Source: Cruorifilaria tuberocauda (lineage: Eukaryota; Nematoda; Chromadorea; Rhabditida; Onchocercidae). Taken from it: a DNA stretch of 53,242 nucleotides. The position numbers and the translations under genes are program-made. The notes beneath the pieces are model-generated. The model saw nothing but the letters and a program-made list of their open reading frames with translations. It ran no database searches and was not told the origin of the DNA. Numbering within the stretch: the first letter of the stretch is position 1; every line of letters starts with the position of its first letter. Positions 25,910-39,252 of this stretch are shown here, in pieces. The stretch is from the NCBI GenBank assembly GCA_013365365.1, contig JABVXU010000376.1:1-53242 (forward strand). The letters are read 5' to 3'.

Positions 25910-25968
25910 AGAAAGGGAGAGAGATGAAGAGGGTGAGAAAGAGGGAGAGGGAGAGAGAGAGAGAGAGA
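25910..25968. repeat. GA/GGGAGA purine tract
   Basis: Imperfect purine run of about 55 bases in intergenic DNA. The Ser/Leu/Pro frame on the other strand is compositional. Confidence 0.9.
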
Positions 25969-27732
25969 TCGATTAAATTTGAAAAGTTTATTTGAAAGTA
26001 TAGAAAAGAAAAGAGAGGAAAAATATTGCATCGGCAAAATAATGCTTTATTACAACGCTATAGAAATGCGCAATAAGCATAGTTTACTATTTGAAAGATA
26101 GGAAAATAGTTTTGGGAAGGGATTGAAAAATATCGAGATAGTGTGGATGAGATTATGAAAAGATTGAATGATAGTTAGAGGAAAATACATACTAAACTTT
26201 TTTTTTGAAATATTGACACTAAGACTGTTTAATAACAAGTAATTTATACCTGCGGAAAAAATCCTGCTACACCGCGGTGGAATAATATTGCTTTTACTCC
26301 ATTAAATATACAATGCTATTTTCTTCCTAAATTTTTCTCAAAATACAAATAAAATAACGATAGAAATAGAATTGATAAGATAGGAAAATAAAGGAAAAGC
26401 AGTACCTCTCTAAATGATAAACAGTATTGAGGGAGTAAAGAGAAGCTGAAAAAGAAAGTACTGAGAGAGAGAGAGAGAAAGGTATCTTCAGGATCGTAAG
26501 TATTATTTTGTCATTTTCTAACGTGTTTCTAAAGTGTATTTCACGCAAACGATCCTTGCTTGACTTTATTAGATCCGGAAGTTGACGTAATGTGTCGAGT
26601 GGTTGCTATTTTGTCGTTTTTTTTCCGAAATTTCACTTTTGATATATCGGAAATGATTTATACTGTTGTATAAATTTGGAAATTTTTTTAAATTTTCAGC
26701 TCAAGGCAAGGTAAAATAAAGGAAAAAATGATATTATCCTGAAATGTTAAAAAGTTTAATCTTTATGTTTAAAATAACTTTTATATCTAATCGATAATAC
26801 ACTTTTAGTATACTTTTATATCTTTTAATATACTTTCATACTTTTTTCCACTTCTGAAATATGTTAATATTTAAGGATAAATGTATCATTCGTTCATTTC
26901 ATTTGCATGCAATTATTTTTGTTATGCATCGTTTCATTCTTTCTGCAAAATTGTTCAGCGATAGAAAGATTATTTTAATTTATGAAATTAATCCGTGAAA
27001 AGTTTAGAGATAAATATATCATTCACTCAATATCAGGTAAATATCACGACGGTTATAATGATCTGTGATTATTTCAGGAATAATGGTTAGTACGAACAAT
27101 TAATCGAATTTTTCATTAGCGCCACTGAATGAAGGAGAAGATGAAATAAAGCTTGGCGCTTGTTTGGTTACAATTCAGCAACTTTTTAAAAGTTTATTTT
27201 TAGCTTCTATTCATCCATTTTGCACTTTTTTTTTGGTAATAAAATTCGATTCCAAATTCGAACATTTTAAAAGACAATGTTGTTTTCTAACAGTACCGAA
27301 GATTTCTTCAAAATAATTTCGATGAAATATTCGAAGTTATTAACTGATTGATTGTTTTGTCTATTATTTTACTGATTACGCATACCTATTAACTTTAGTA
27401 ATTATCCATCATTTCATCATTTTACTTATTTTAATAGACCATATCAGAGATATATTCCAATGTTTTTCTTTCCTAATTGAATTATTACTGAATGAAAGCA
27501 TTTCGGTATTTTTAAAATTGTACTTAGTATTTATACTTATTAATTTATTTATATTGTATGTAGAAGATTGAAATACGCTTGTAAAGATTACGTACGTGTT
27601 TTCAGTCATTTCTTTGTTTGTTAATTCATGGTGAAGAGATCAATGTAAGAGAAAAAAGTTTAACTTTGAAATAGAATTTCTGCTTTTTCTTTTACACTTC
27701 TTGTAGAACTGTTCATTGAATAGTTTGGAAAC

Positions 27733-27738
27733 TTTATT
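27733..27738 (-). terminator. Poly(A) signal of mab-9
   Basis: AATAAA on the minus strand, 45 bases after the mab-9 stop codon. The distance is typical of compact nematode 3' UTRs. Confidence 0.65.
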
Positions 27739-27782
27739 TTATATCTAAAGTATTTATAAAGTATAAGTTTACATTAAGAGTT

Positions 27783-30700
27783 TTACTTATTGAATGGATT
27801 GGTAGTACGGAAATGTGAAGCAAGCAATGTTGTATAGAATGGAAATAATGGATTAATGAGGAACGGAAATGATTCGTTCATTTCGCATTCACGGAATCCT
27901 TTGGCAAATGGATTACTTTCGATTTTTAACTCTGTTATCTGGAAGTAAAAAAATAATTGTATTCAATTTGATAAAATGAATTCATAATGATTTTCCTGAA
28001 ACTTTCAAGAGAAATATATGTTTATTTTACTTTCCATAAATTACTTTGTAAAATTTGTAAAGTTCTTCCGGTTTTGAATTGCTCCTTCAAGATATATTGG
28101 AATATTGAAATTGAAATTGAAATTTTGAATTCATCATCTCACCCGATGATTCTGATAAGCAGTAACAGCTATGAATGATGTATTTGGAAATGAAAATGTT
28201 CGACATTGACGTCCGTTTCCATCAGCGTGTACTACCACGTGTATATTTGGTTGATAACGATGCATCGAATTTACAATTATCTATAAAATCATATCACTGA
28301 GATATGCTACTACAAAAACTTGCGTGTTACTTAACTCCTATAATTTTCTAAAAATTAACTGAACTTAGAAAAATTTAGGTCACAAAATAGTTTGACAAGA
28401 GAATAATGATATGTCAACAAGTATAAAAAAATTTTTGAAATTTCAGAAAACTATTCTCTCCACAATGAAATCATTTAGAATTTAGTGCAAACTTAATATT
28501 CAAATGTATCATTGAATTTTATTACTTACTACTTAAATTCTATTACTTAAAGTTATTCAAATGGATCATTGAATTCTACTACTTGAGGTTAAATTTTGGT
28601 AATTTCAAGCGTTAATCGATCTTTTACCTTTTTTTAATTTACCTATATTTTGAGTAACATTTTTTGCAAAGAATTTCATTTTAAGTTAGAAACAATTCCA
28701 TTGATTTTTAAGATCGTACTCTCAAACTTACTCACCAGAAACAATTATGATCTCTCTTCTGATTTATTTCAGTTTGAAATTTGTTAAATAACACTAATTA
28801 TTTCACTTGAATTCATCTCATCACTTAACAATGAGTCATGTTTAAAAGTAAGTAATGATACATACATGTCCGTTCTGATCCAACTGGTTATTGGTTAATT
28901 TAATTTTATCGAAAGATATTGTCTGGCGCATCCAGTGTTCACCGAGAGCGGGTGACTCATTATGCACGTGAACTCGACACGGTAACTCTGCTTCACCTAA
29001 AGTTTAATAAACGGATTTTCTGAATTCGTTGATAAATGCTACAACGGATCGTCTTTTCCGATAATCTCTTGCAATTGATATCGTTTCTGCTAACTTACTG
29101 ATTTACTTAGTTACTTGTACGAATAGGAGTAAGCTGGAAGAAAAAAGCTAAACAGAGAATTATCCAATCAGTTGTAAAATTAAATTCAATCAATGTGAAA
29201 TCAGTTACCTGGTCCAGCGACGATCCATTTTGATTGATGGAAAGCGTAACGATATCTTTTGTTATCGATACACGTTAAATCGACCATTAATGAGTAACGT
29301 ACAGATGGTTCCAGACCGGATACCGTCACTTGTAGCGTCGGAAACATACGTCTAGAACGTAACGTGTAGGAAGAAGAATACAGTGGCACTTCGGGAAAAT
29401 TAAAAATCCGATTGAAGCAAAATTATAGTCTTATTGATGTTATCAGTCACTTATCATTTTTGCTAGAAGGAAAATTCATCTGCGACATTTGACACCATAT
29501 TAGCCCCACATCTTATGATTAGTAGTAATAAACTGAAAGCCCATGGCTGAAATTAAATTGCAATTACTGAAATTGAAATTATTCTCTTTCTTATTATCAA
29601 TTGCCAAAATATGAAACTTTCGTCATAAACACTGATAATTCCTTATCATTATCATCATGCAATCGATCTACCTTTAATTTCTTTATTTGCGGCTATGATT
29701 GTCTCTTCAATAGATTTACCTTTTTTTCAAAAGTAGGCAATAAATAAATTTGGAAGAATTGAAAAAGTCCAATATTTACAACGGTTAATTACCATTGATT
29801 AATTAGTGCATGATTCTATGGCATTATTAGATTTTGAAATGTTAGAAGTTCTTAGGATATTTTTAAACAGGTATCACTTATACTCTAATCAATCTCATTG
29901 CTACCTAGAAAATATTAGAGAAAAATAGCTTCTGATTTTGCTAATGTTAGGTATATAGAGTAATAAATTAGCAGTAACATATTCCTAGATTAATCCTTTG
30001 TGTTTTCTCAATTTGTCAATAAATAAACAGATGGAAATCGGCTAGTTATAAGTAATCGTTTCTGTTATCAAAAAAACGAATTGATCGTAGAAACTATCGT
30101 AGAAACCCTTCCACCTATGATATGATTCGTTATCAGATTAGAAGATAATTAATTCATTCAACTATTGCTCTATAATTAGAAATTTGAATTGAAATTACCG
30201 GAATTTTAAGAATAAAGCTATTAATATCCAACTACGAATAACAATTTGGAAGATTTGGTATTTAAATAAGTATGTTAAACTTGCAGGTAGTATTGAAATT
30301 CTAATCAGCGCTCAAAAAAAGTATTGACACATAAAAGTATTTACATTGTATTCCAAAATTTATTATGCTTATTTTCAGTATATCGAAATCTTCTCTTTTG
30401 ATATAGTTAGCGAACGTATACCATAATACTAATAGAGGTCAAAGGGCAAGCAAAATGCAATTCGTAAATATTTGAATTGCGAATTTTAATTTTATTCCTC
30501 TTTATCATTCATAATTTAATTTATGTAAATCAACCGTCAATTAGTACCTTTTACGAAATTATCTGTATTTATATTTAGTGCTAATTTCCATTCAGAATTA
30601 TTCAGGAACATTTTTTCCTATTTCCTTTGTTTTCTGCTTTTCATTAAGATAATTAATAGAGCATTCGATTGTTAACAAAATAAATATCATATGGAAGCAT

Positions 30701-31695
30701 TATAATATTAAATAGTTGTAATCAGTATCCTAACTATATTAATACTTATGAATTGATTTTGGTATATCGCATTGGTGAATTTGAGTGAACACTTTGAAAT
30801 GATTATTAAAAACCATAATAATGGTAATAATAACAACAATAAATGTAGCATTGATAATAATAGCTGTAATAATGATATAAATAATAACAGTAATAATAAT
30901 AATGATAATAACAATGATAATAGTATTAATGCTGATATTAACAATAATAAAAGATGATAATAATAACAAATAGTGATAACAAAAGCAATTTAATTGCAAT
31001 AAATGTGACATTATTTTATTTAAATCCTTAATATTAATTAATGAAATAATAAATCAAAATTTGTCTTTCCACAACTGATAAGGACTATGATAAATGAAAT
31101 GATCGATCGTTAGAACGAACAGTTATTGTAGTTATTGTAGCTTCAACCTATGCTGAATTGAGTAATGAATAGTATTTTTTTTCACTTTTACTGTAAGTAT
31201 TTTCAATCATATTTCAAAAAAATTTGCTTGTAAATTACTTGAAGAAAAGTTAAATGTTGAAATAAAATTAAAATTGAATAAAGTTAGTGTGACATAAATT
31301 CAAATATAGAAAAGAAAAAAAAATACATAAACTTACCTTCCAGTTTTTGTCACAATCATTTCGGTACCGTATGCATGAAATTTATTCCACAATGTAGAAC
31401 CTTCCAAACGCATGGTTACATTACGAAGTGCCGGATGATAATCTTTTAACATATCAGGTGTTTTCTTCATAATCATATCAGGATTTGAATTATTTTCAGT
31501 ATCATTAAAGTTATTCTTACTGTTAGTGTCACAAGTGAGTGTAGTCTTCGATATTATCGGTAATAGTTTCAGCGTATTCGATATTCGAATTTCATCCGAA
31601 CAATTATCACGAAGTTCAGTATCGAGATTAACATTACTGCTATCGGTTACGGTATCACCGATCAAATATTCGATGCTGAAAGGCTTAGTAGACAT
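27783..31695 (-). CDS. mab-9: T-box transcription factor MAB-9 (Tbx20 family), five exons
   Basis: DNA-binding regulator; in C. elegans mab-9 specifies hindgut and male-tail fates. Exons on the minus strand: 31695-31337, 29351-29209, 28996-28866, 28280-28143 and 27938-27783 (TAA). All phases agree and give 308 residues. An eh1-like Groucho motif FSIEYLI lies at residues 6-12, as in Tbx20 N-termini. The T-box spans about residues 95-274: [20 protein letters not shown], then [74 protein letters not shown] and [22 protein letters not shown] plus the eh1 motif favours Tbx20/mab-9 over Tbx2 or Brachyury. The C-terminal tail is only about 35 residues. Intron 1 is 2 kb. ATG 31695 follows an upstream in-frame stop. 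Confidence 0.95.
29352..31336 (-). other. Intron 1 of mab-9
   Basis: A 2-kb intron interrupting the T-box codon for the first Arg of GRRMFP. It holds an AAT/AAC microsatellite and otherwise AT-rich sequence without further coding signal. Confidence 0.9.
30808..30960. repeat. AAT/AAC/GAT imperfect trinucleotide repeat
   Basis: Trinucleotide-like run inside mab-9 intron 1. It reads Asn-rich on the plus strand and Ile/Leu-rich on the minus strand. Both frames are repeat artefacts, since the flanking T-box exons splice cleanly across it. Confidence 0.85.
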
Positions 31696-31718
31696 GTTGA
31701 CGCCTTGGTGGAGAAGTT

Positions 31719-31724
31719 TCACAT
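31719..31724 (-). promoter_or_regulatory. Start-stop uORF in the mab-9 leader
   Basis: Reading the minus strand, ATG is followed at once by TGA, 24 bases before the mab-9 ATG and just after a CTTTAG candidate (trans-)splice acceptor at 31730-31729. Minimal uORFs of this type can stall initiating ribosomes. The transcript start is inferred. Confidence 0.35.
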
Positions 31725-31727
31725 CAC

Positions 31728-33639
31728 ACTAAAGCAGCGATAGCTGATATTATTACAAGTGGTAGTGATAGTAGGTGGTGATTGTGGTACTAATGTTATT
31801 ATCGAAGAATTGGGGCGTCGTGAAGTGAAGAAAGGATAAGATAAGATTTGGGAAGCATAAGGAGAAAAAAAAAAAGACTGTCTCGAGAAATGTTAGAGTA
31901 ACAACGAATAATGATGATGAGAGGGATGATAACGATAACGATAATAGTGATGATAGCAGTAGTGATAAGCAACCTCAATCACAAATAGAATTATCAAAAC
32001 ACGTGGTGGAATGGAAAGTTTTATTGAAGTGAGCTATCATTACCATCTGGCAACAATATTACAGTAGTATTGATAATAGCTTTCACATCTGATCCTGACA
32101 ATTTACAGTATGATTGATGTGAAATTGTATTCTATTAATCTCATCAATCAAATAATAGTGATGATGATGATGATGATAATGATAATAGTAATTATGATGA
32201 TAATGATAATGATGAAGAGAGAAAGAGAAGAGGAAAAAAAAACTGACGATCAGAATGAATTCTCAAACAATCAAATAAGAAGATCTAATCCATATGTAAC
32301 GTTTGGTTTAATATTATTGAAAATTACTTACCTTTATTTACTTATTTTGCTTACTAATTTTTTTTTTTATAAATATTTATAAAAAAAAATTAATTCTCCA
32401 GAAAAAAGGAAATTTTCCGTTTCAAAACAGTACAAATTATTGATGGAATTTTCAATTGATTGAAATTTTCCATGCTTACTTTGGAATGACAAAAATACAA
32501 CAAATAATAGTAATAATACTTTGATTGATAATAATGATTAGTGATTAAGTAATATTTATAGTCATAAATTAATTGACTAAATTAACTGAAAGTACTTAAA
32601 TCTTGCAGAAGTTAGTCAAATTACGGAAGATAGCATTTCTCATCTCTACACTCAAATAAATATAACACTTCTCATTCTAATTCCCCAAATTTTATTATTT
32701 ATAAACTGAAAAATGAATTTAAAAAAAATTTTCCATATTATATTGTCTCGTTTTTGCATGTGCAATAAATTGAAAATTTTGGAAATTCATTTTAATAGAT
32801 TGATATTCAGGAAATGTTTAATATTTTTCAAAAAACAAAATAGTTTTTATAGTACAAAGAAATTTTCTATTCAATCTTAGAGTTTATAATGGTTGATTAC
32901 TTAAAATACAAAGTACAGTGCAGTTTATAGGTTTATAAATTATTTTGATTTTAATGAATTCTCAAATTGTTGCTTGTAAGTTATAAGCACTTAATTTTAC
33001 GACTGTAAATTTGGCTTGTCAAAAACAGAAATCAAAAGAACTGGCACATCTTTGCATATTTCTTTTACTTTTGAAAAAATTTAGCATATCATTCGAGAGA
33101 TTGTATTAGATTTGCTTGTGAGGATTTTAAATCTTATCAAAATTTGAATTTCAAGATAAATGGTTATCAAGTATTACCACTAACTTGCGTATTTTGCCTA
33201 TCATTAATTCCGTTGAAGTGTGCTATAATAAATAAAAGATTACTTTTTTTTCCTTCATCCAACCGGATAGTGGTTCAGGATAGATTAATAGGCCACTTTG
33301 CAATTAACCACAAGGCGCAGGATGATATTACGGAAACATCTGGCAACATACTGACAGTCCCAACGAATCTATGCCTTCCCTATATTTTAAAATGTTTTCA
33401 AGATGTTCAGATCTGATAGAGATTTATGAGTCGGAAAAATTTACAGCTTCTATTCAAATGCTCATAAAATATTTTTAACGATTCTTGATTGGTTTACGAT
33501 AAATTCTAAAGTTTCTGCTTGAATTGATCAAAGATTTATAGAACAACATTTTATTATTGGGAAAACTAACAGTGATGACTTCACTGCAAACAATAACAAT
33601 AACAACGGTAATAACAAACAACAGTTAAAACATTGTTAT
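31728..33639. other. Upstream region of mab-9 / downstream of PWP2
   Basis: About 1.9 kb without a supportable gene. It contains GAT-type trinucleotide runs near 31910-31950 and 32157-32215, several TGATAA motifs and A/T-rich sequence. The 90-residue frame at 33144-33416 starts at TTG, not ATG. This stretch should contain the mab-9 promoter. Confidence 0.7.
32157..32215. repeat. GAT/GATAAT trinucleotide repeat
   Basis: Imperfect ATG-ATG-ATAATG run in the mab-9 upstream region. It gives a Met/Ile frame that is not a gene. Confidence 0.85.
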
Positions 33640-33645
33640 TTTATT
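33640..33645 (-). terminator. Poly(A) signal of PWP2
   Basis: AATAAA on the minus strand, 36 bases past the PWP2 stop codon. Confidence 0.65.
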
Positions 33646-33680
33646 TACAAGAGAAATAGTGAATGGAATAAATACTTTTA

Positions 33681-36600
33681 TCACTGATCCCGTTTTATCC
33701 GTCTCGCTACAAGAAGATAATCTAAAGTATACCTATTCTGATCGACCCTGAAAATTACATAATATTTCTCAAAATAGGAATTTAACAAACTTCGATAAAA
33801 GACCTTTCTAATAATCTATATATCACTGAGCTAAATATTTTTCAAAATATTAAGAAATATTTCCCAATAAACTGTAGAGCTCAAGAAGTATAGTCACGGT
33901 AAAAAAACGATACTTGTTTTTTTAAACGATAAGAGCTGACAAAAATTTTGTATCAATAATCACTATAAAAAAATTGGTATTGAATCTTTTTATCGAATTC
34001 GAAAAATCCTTTACACGACGCTAATAATGTATAAAACTTTTGCTGAAAGTTAAAAACTGAAAGAACAAGAAAATTCACGATTCATTGTTGAGACTTACAG
34101 CTTTGCTATTTGATTTGTATAATCGGATAATCGTTGTTGTAGTGCGGTTAGAGAAGTTAAATTTGCAGCTCGATTAAGCTTTATTTGATACCCATATTCC
34201 ATTAGCAAACTTTTCAGCCACAGCTGCCAAAAATGAATATGCTTCTCAATTGAACTGTTAACGTTTTCAGCGAGCCATTTCAGCAATCTCTCCGCATAAG
34301 CAATAGATAAAGAACGTACAGCTATATCAACTGAAATAACAATCAAAAACTTGTTGCTTAAATTGAACATAATTCTTCTTTTATTATAGAATAAAAGTGG
34401 TGCTCCATTCATCATTAAAAGATCAGGAAGAACATCAAATCGAAAATTCAAAAAGCATGAATCAAAATCAATTCATCAATTATTTGCAAGGCAAAATGGA
34501 CTAACTTATCTTTAGAATAACAAAAACAAATTTCAATTTTTGGAAATTATCTATATTTCTAAAGCTCGTTCGAAATAACATAAACTTACTCTGTGCTACA
34601 GGTGTGCATAATAATACATTTTCGATCATTTCTGATTGATTCAACTGCAGTGCCATTTTCAGCGCAGCCGAATACTCTCCTTCCTTCAGTGCATTTTCAA
34701 CGCTAATCGGAGTCACTTGTATTCCAAGTTCAAAAGGATTAAAGAGATTACGATGATCAAGGGAGAACACAGCAACACCTTCTGTTGAACAAACTGCAAA
34801 ACTACGACCTGAAAAAAAACATTAATTATACTTCCTAGTCAGTACTGTGATGCCACCTTTGAAACGAACCACTTTATTCTGCAAAATTTCAAAAATATTC
34901 AGGAAATTATCAGTTATTTACCTGCAGGTGAGAAATTTATGTCTTCAACACGCATTTCTGGTCGAGAACTGCGCTCCGAAAGGTCTGAATGTCGAGTACC
35001 CGGGAGTTTTATACGTTTCTTACCATCTGGTTCCTCTTCACTATCGCTAGCATCAATTAACATCATGTTACCGAATTCCGAAAAGTTGCGCCGATTTACA
35101 TCCATCTAAAATCAAAATGCATAGGAGTGTAAAATCTACCGAGATTTTTAAAACAATATACCTTAACTCCATCCAAACTGCGATTCGTTGTTAATTTTAA
35201 TTTTTTTATTATAAGACGTTCCGCGACGCTGTACAAACATATATAATTCGATTGCCCGGCAGCAAGAAGTAATGTACCATCAGCAGAAAAACATATGCAA
35301 GTGAAAGTCCTAAAAAGACCAAAATTACAATAGGTCCCAAGAATCGAATAATAAACTACTACTCAAACATCTTTCAAGATCTGAACAGAATCGAAATTAC
35401 CTGCTTTTTTCACTTGTTTTCTTTTTAATAAGATCAGTAGCTCTGCGCGCAGCATCGACATCGAGGGCTGTATCTATTGTACCAAGCTCTACCGATGTTT
35501 GAGTCTCGAAAAGACTCACCGATGAATCAAGGCATAACACCTGAAATATAATATGGTATTTCTTTTACGGCTAATTTAAATGCTAAAATCATTTGTTCAA
35601 GAAGAAAAGAACTTACAGCAAGTATATCACCACCAGGAGAATATGCTACATCGAGACCTTCATGAAGTAAATCAATGGATTCTGCTACTGATGATTCCAC
35701 AACATTCCATATACGAAGAGTTTTATCCCAAGATGTCGAAGCCAAGTGTGTACCTGAAAACTCAAATTTCATATATAGTTTATGTTGAAACCTGTACAAC
35801 TTTGAATCTATAATTGAAGAATTTTACAATACTAGTTTACGATTGATATTATGAGATGACTTCCCGTCAAAAAACAACAAGTAAAAGTCCTTCTACTGTG
35901 AAACAGATGGGTTCCGATTTCTCAAATAACACTTAAACGCTGACCATGAACGGAAATAGAAGCAATTGGAGCGGAATGTCCAGATAAGATATCCAATAAT
36001 TTTCCGTTCTCAAGACTCCATACATAAATGTTGAACATTTCTTTGGAACTTGCCATAACAAGTTCAGCAGCCGAATCAACTGCTAGAGAGCCAAGCTGTG
36101 TCTTATGAGGACAAACCATAGTACGAAAATTGCGATATCTAAAATGTATATTTTGACCTGAATTAAAAATTTATGCACTAATTTTTAAATCGCTAAAATT
36201 CTTTACTTTTCAAACCAACCTGATCAGATCATGTGCTCGTACAGTTCCATCTAACGACGCGGACAACAGAGCTTTGCCATCAGATGTCCAACGAACTGCG
36301 CTCACTCCACTGCTATGTTCGGAAAATGTCACAACACAAAACGAGGACCGACAAGACCAAACCTTCACCTAAGATTTTGAATTCCTTTAAATTCTTAAAA
36401 TGTTTGAATCTCATCTTCTTCAAAAACTAAGAAGTCGAACTTTTAAAATAAGTATTTTTCTTTTTTTTTTTGAAAAGCCATATTTAAAAATGTGATAAAA
36501 ACATAAAGACCAGACCTTTCCGTCCTCAGCACCGGTAGCAATTTGAGATCCGTCGGGTGAATAAGCAACCGTTGTGATAGACTGACTGTGTGATTGTTGT

Positions 36601-39252
36601 TTCATAACGTAAGTTTCACTTTGCCATTCCCAAACTACTAACTGACCTTCCGTTCCTTTTCCACAAGCTATTGCTATCCAATCACCCGATTTATTTACAG
36701 CCAAGGATGATACCTTTGTTTCTGATACTCTGTATTTGAAAAAGATTAAAATAAATTATACTGCTTAAATTAGTTACATTACATCTAATTCAATTGCTTT
36801 CGAAATGCTAACAGTACTAAGAAATAAAAGCTGTACCTAGCTAACTTATGTAATATCCTCTATATCAGAGCTGTAGCTATCACTATTCATTCGTTACTGT
36901 AGATACAAAAAAACGTTATATAATAAAGGATTAAATTGAACTACATCATATTTTGATAAATGATAATTGCTAACGCAGCTTAAAAGCAGACAGCAAAAAT
37001 AATTTACCGCAAACTGTAAATGAGATTAAAATTTGGCATTTCATGAAGAAGAAACGCTCCATTTGAAAATGCAGTAATCAACAACGATGTTGACGGATGA
37101 TAGGTGCTTGCTGTAAGATTGACACCATGTGCGTTATCCAAATGTTCCATCATGAAATGTCTAAAGATTCCGTAACAGTAAAAGTAAAAAATATGCTTAT
37201 TTATAATTTTGTGTAGACAAAACAGAACTATAATCTGATATAAATAAATGACTTCTCCCAGAAATAACAGTTAAAGTGCAACAGATCGAAAAAAAAACAG
37301 AAAATAACAAGATAGGTCAAAGCAAATAATGTCTTACTTTCTTTAATCTTACAGTATAAATAAAAAACGAAATCAGAAATACTACCTCTTTGTTTTATCA
37401 TACCACATTTTCTTTACATCTTCAGAAGTATTTTTTGAATGTAATCCTTCAACGAAATCCTCTTGTTTCAGAGCACACGTCCAGTGATTAGCTAATCCAC
37501 GTTTATCAACTGATATTAACTGGAAAAAATGAAAAATTGACATAAAAACTTCAGAATACTCTGACAGAAATAGATGAGCGGTGATTAGAAGAGATAACAT
37601 CAATCTCAAAATTAAATATAATACACCAAGATTTAGCTACAAAACATTAACTCCAGTGTTACTAGAAAAAACGATTGATCATCATCAAAAAAGAACAAAT
37701 TTCATTAGGATTTCATTCCCTCCCGAAAGTTATTTGATTAATGTTAAGAATCCTTATACATCCTTGCGTTTTAGAAAGGAATAGATTAACAATGAAGCAA
37801 AGTTCTGTAGTTTCTTCAACTATTAATTCAATTGACTGAAATTGTAGCTATGAATTAAACTAATTTAAATTCTGAATAAACAGTTAGAAAACGTCGAAAT
37901 TACATCGTATGAGTTGTGGCAAAAATAACTGCCGATCACTTCTGCTTTATGTGCGGCCAAAGCGTGCAAAAACAGATTTTTCAAATTATTTACAGCTGAA
38001 ACCACTCGCACTTGCTTGTCTTCTGCACCTACTATCAACAGTCTAGAAAGAACAATAAATATGGCGCTATATAACAAAAAGCTTCATCTGTAAAAATTAA
38101 GACAGTAATCAAAAAAGAAATGTCCGGTTAATTTTGAATGATTCAAAGAATTTGTTGGAAATAAGCAAATTACTTGTCGTCATAGCTCCATTCTACGCTT
38201 TTTGCTTTTTCCGCAGTGATTTTGTGAGTATGTAACAACATAAATGGATTCAGTTGAAAATTCTCAATCCCTGAAACTAGGAACACCTGTACGTCGCCAC
38301 CTCGACAAGCAGCCAATCGCCTAGAAACGAATTTTTGTTTTTTCATAACAAACACTTAATTTCATCTTCAAACAACATTTAATGTTTTGTATAAGATAAA
38401 AAATTCTCTATAAAAATACAGATAGTTTTTCAATTAAAGCATAAACCTGCCATCCGTCGAAAATTTGGCATCATTAACACGAGCTCGAAAATGATGTCGA
38501 TACAGAACCGCTTGCGTAATCAAGTTAACATATTGAGCTTGCCCAGCTGTAAAATAAAATATCAGCAAATAACATCAACAGTATTTTAAATAAAAAATAA
38601 CAAATAAATGATGAAAGAATTCTTTAAAAAAAACTATAAGAAAATGAATATAAAAAAAGCAATTAGAGGTGAAAGAAACCTTCATTGACCAGAAAAGCGT
38701 GCGCTCCCAATGGATGAACTGTTACCAATTTAATGTTGAAGTTTGACTGGATAGCAACTGTATTTGCTTGGTTACTGCAAACAGTCGACATTACTATTCA
38801 AAACATGTTCAGCAATCCAAAAAGTTATAATATCTTAGCACCGACTAGAAAAACTCCAACACCACACTTACTTTTTCAAATCAAATACTGTGATTTTATT
38901 ACCAACTGGACTGATAATTGAATTGCCATCAGTTGAAAATGTAACATTTCCATCACGATAAACAGTACCGATAAGGCTTGAGAACTGAAAAGGAAATAAA
39001 CTAGCTAAGTCCATTCTGATTTGGAACATGATAATTAACCAAAAGCAACTTAGGATATTTTAAAACAAAAGTACTTGCGTATACAAAACAGTTCCTGCAA
39101 GCAGGATTCTTCAGCGCAAGCACTGTTAGTGGAAAAATAAAGATTTAAATGAGTTTTATCTAATAGAAGCGATCGCAACATCGCATTTTAATTCTCTAAA
39201 AGGACCATAATATCCTATTAATTTAAAAACTAACTTTGAAATTGATGTTCAT
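33681..39252 (-). CDS. PWP2: Periodic tryptophan protein 2 (PWP2/UTP1), 18 exons
   Basis: WD40 component of the UTP-B complex of the nucleolar small-subunit processome, needed for 18S rRNA maturation. Exons: 39252-39235, 38984-38872, 38774-38680, 38546-38447, 38320-38174, 38042-37904, 37519-37386, 37160-37008, 36729-36516, 36368-36220, 36138-35939, 35753-35617, 35540-35401, 35309-35162, 35105-34922, 34808-34590, 34330-34099 and 33747-33681. Every junction keeps phase, giving 862 residues against roughly 920 in other species. Landmarks in order: FSSLIGTVYRDGNVTF, GNSIISPVGNKITVFDLKN, LVVWEWQSETYV, YSPDGSQIATGAEDGKVKVW, YRNFRT, YVWSLENGKLLDILSGH, LASTSWDKTLRIW, EFGNMMLID, then the UTP12-type C-terminus (LFNPFELGIQVTP). 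The end, VDQNRYTLDYLLVARR, aligns with the usual last helix. The 18-base first exon (MNINFK) is the least certain part. Confidence 0.94.

Larger units (their letters stand above)
18121..27732. other. 9.6-kb gene-free interval between ceh-13 and mab-9
   Basis: The two flanking genes converge on it. I found no splice-compatible exons and no RNA gene that I can name. It contains purine/pyrimidine tracts (20063-20104, 20793-20823, 21131-21158, 22396-22426, 25910-25968, 26461-26480), POU octamers at 22138, 23594 and 26901, a TGATGGATGG site at 24218, a 31-bp tandem repeat at 25519 and many TGATAA/TTATCA motifs. The first few hundred bases should be ceh-13 3' UTR. I saw no AATAAA close to the stop. 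Confidence 0.75.

Noticed and set aside
30708..31011. Ile/Leu-rich minus frames and an Asn-rich plus frame
   Set aside because: Products of the AAT/AAC repeat inside mab-9 intron 1.
33144..33416. 90-codon plus-strand frame with a hydrophobic start
   Set aside because: It begins with TTG directly after a stop, has no ATG at its N-terminus, and shows no known domain or splice partner.
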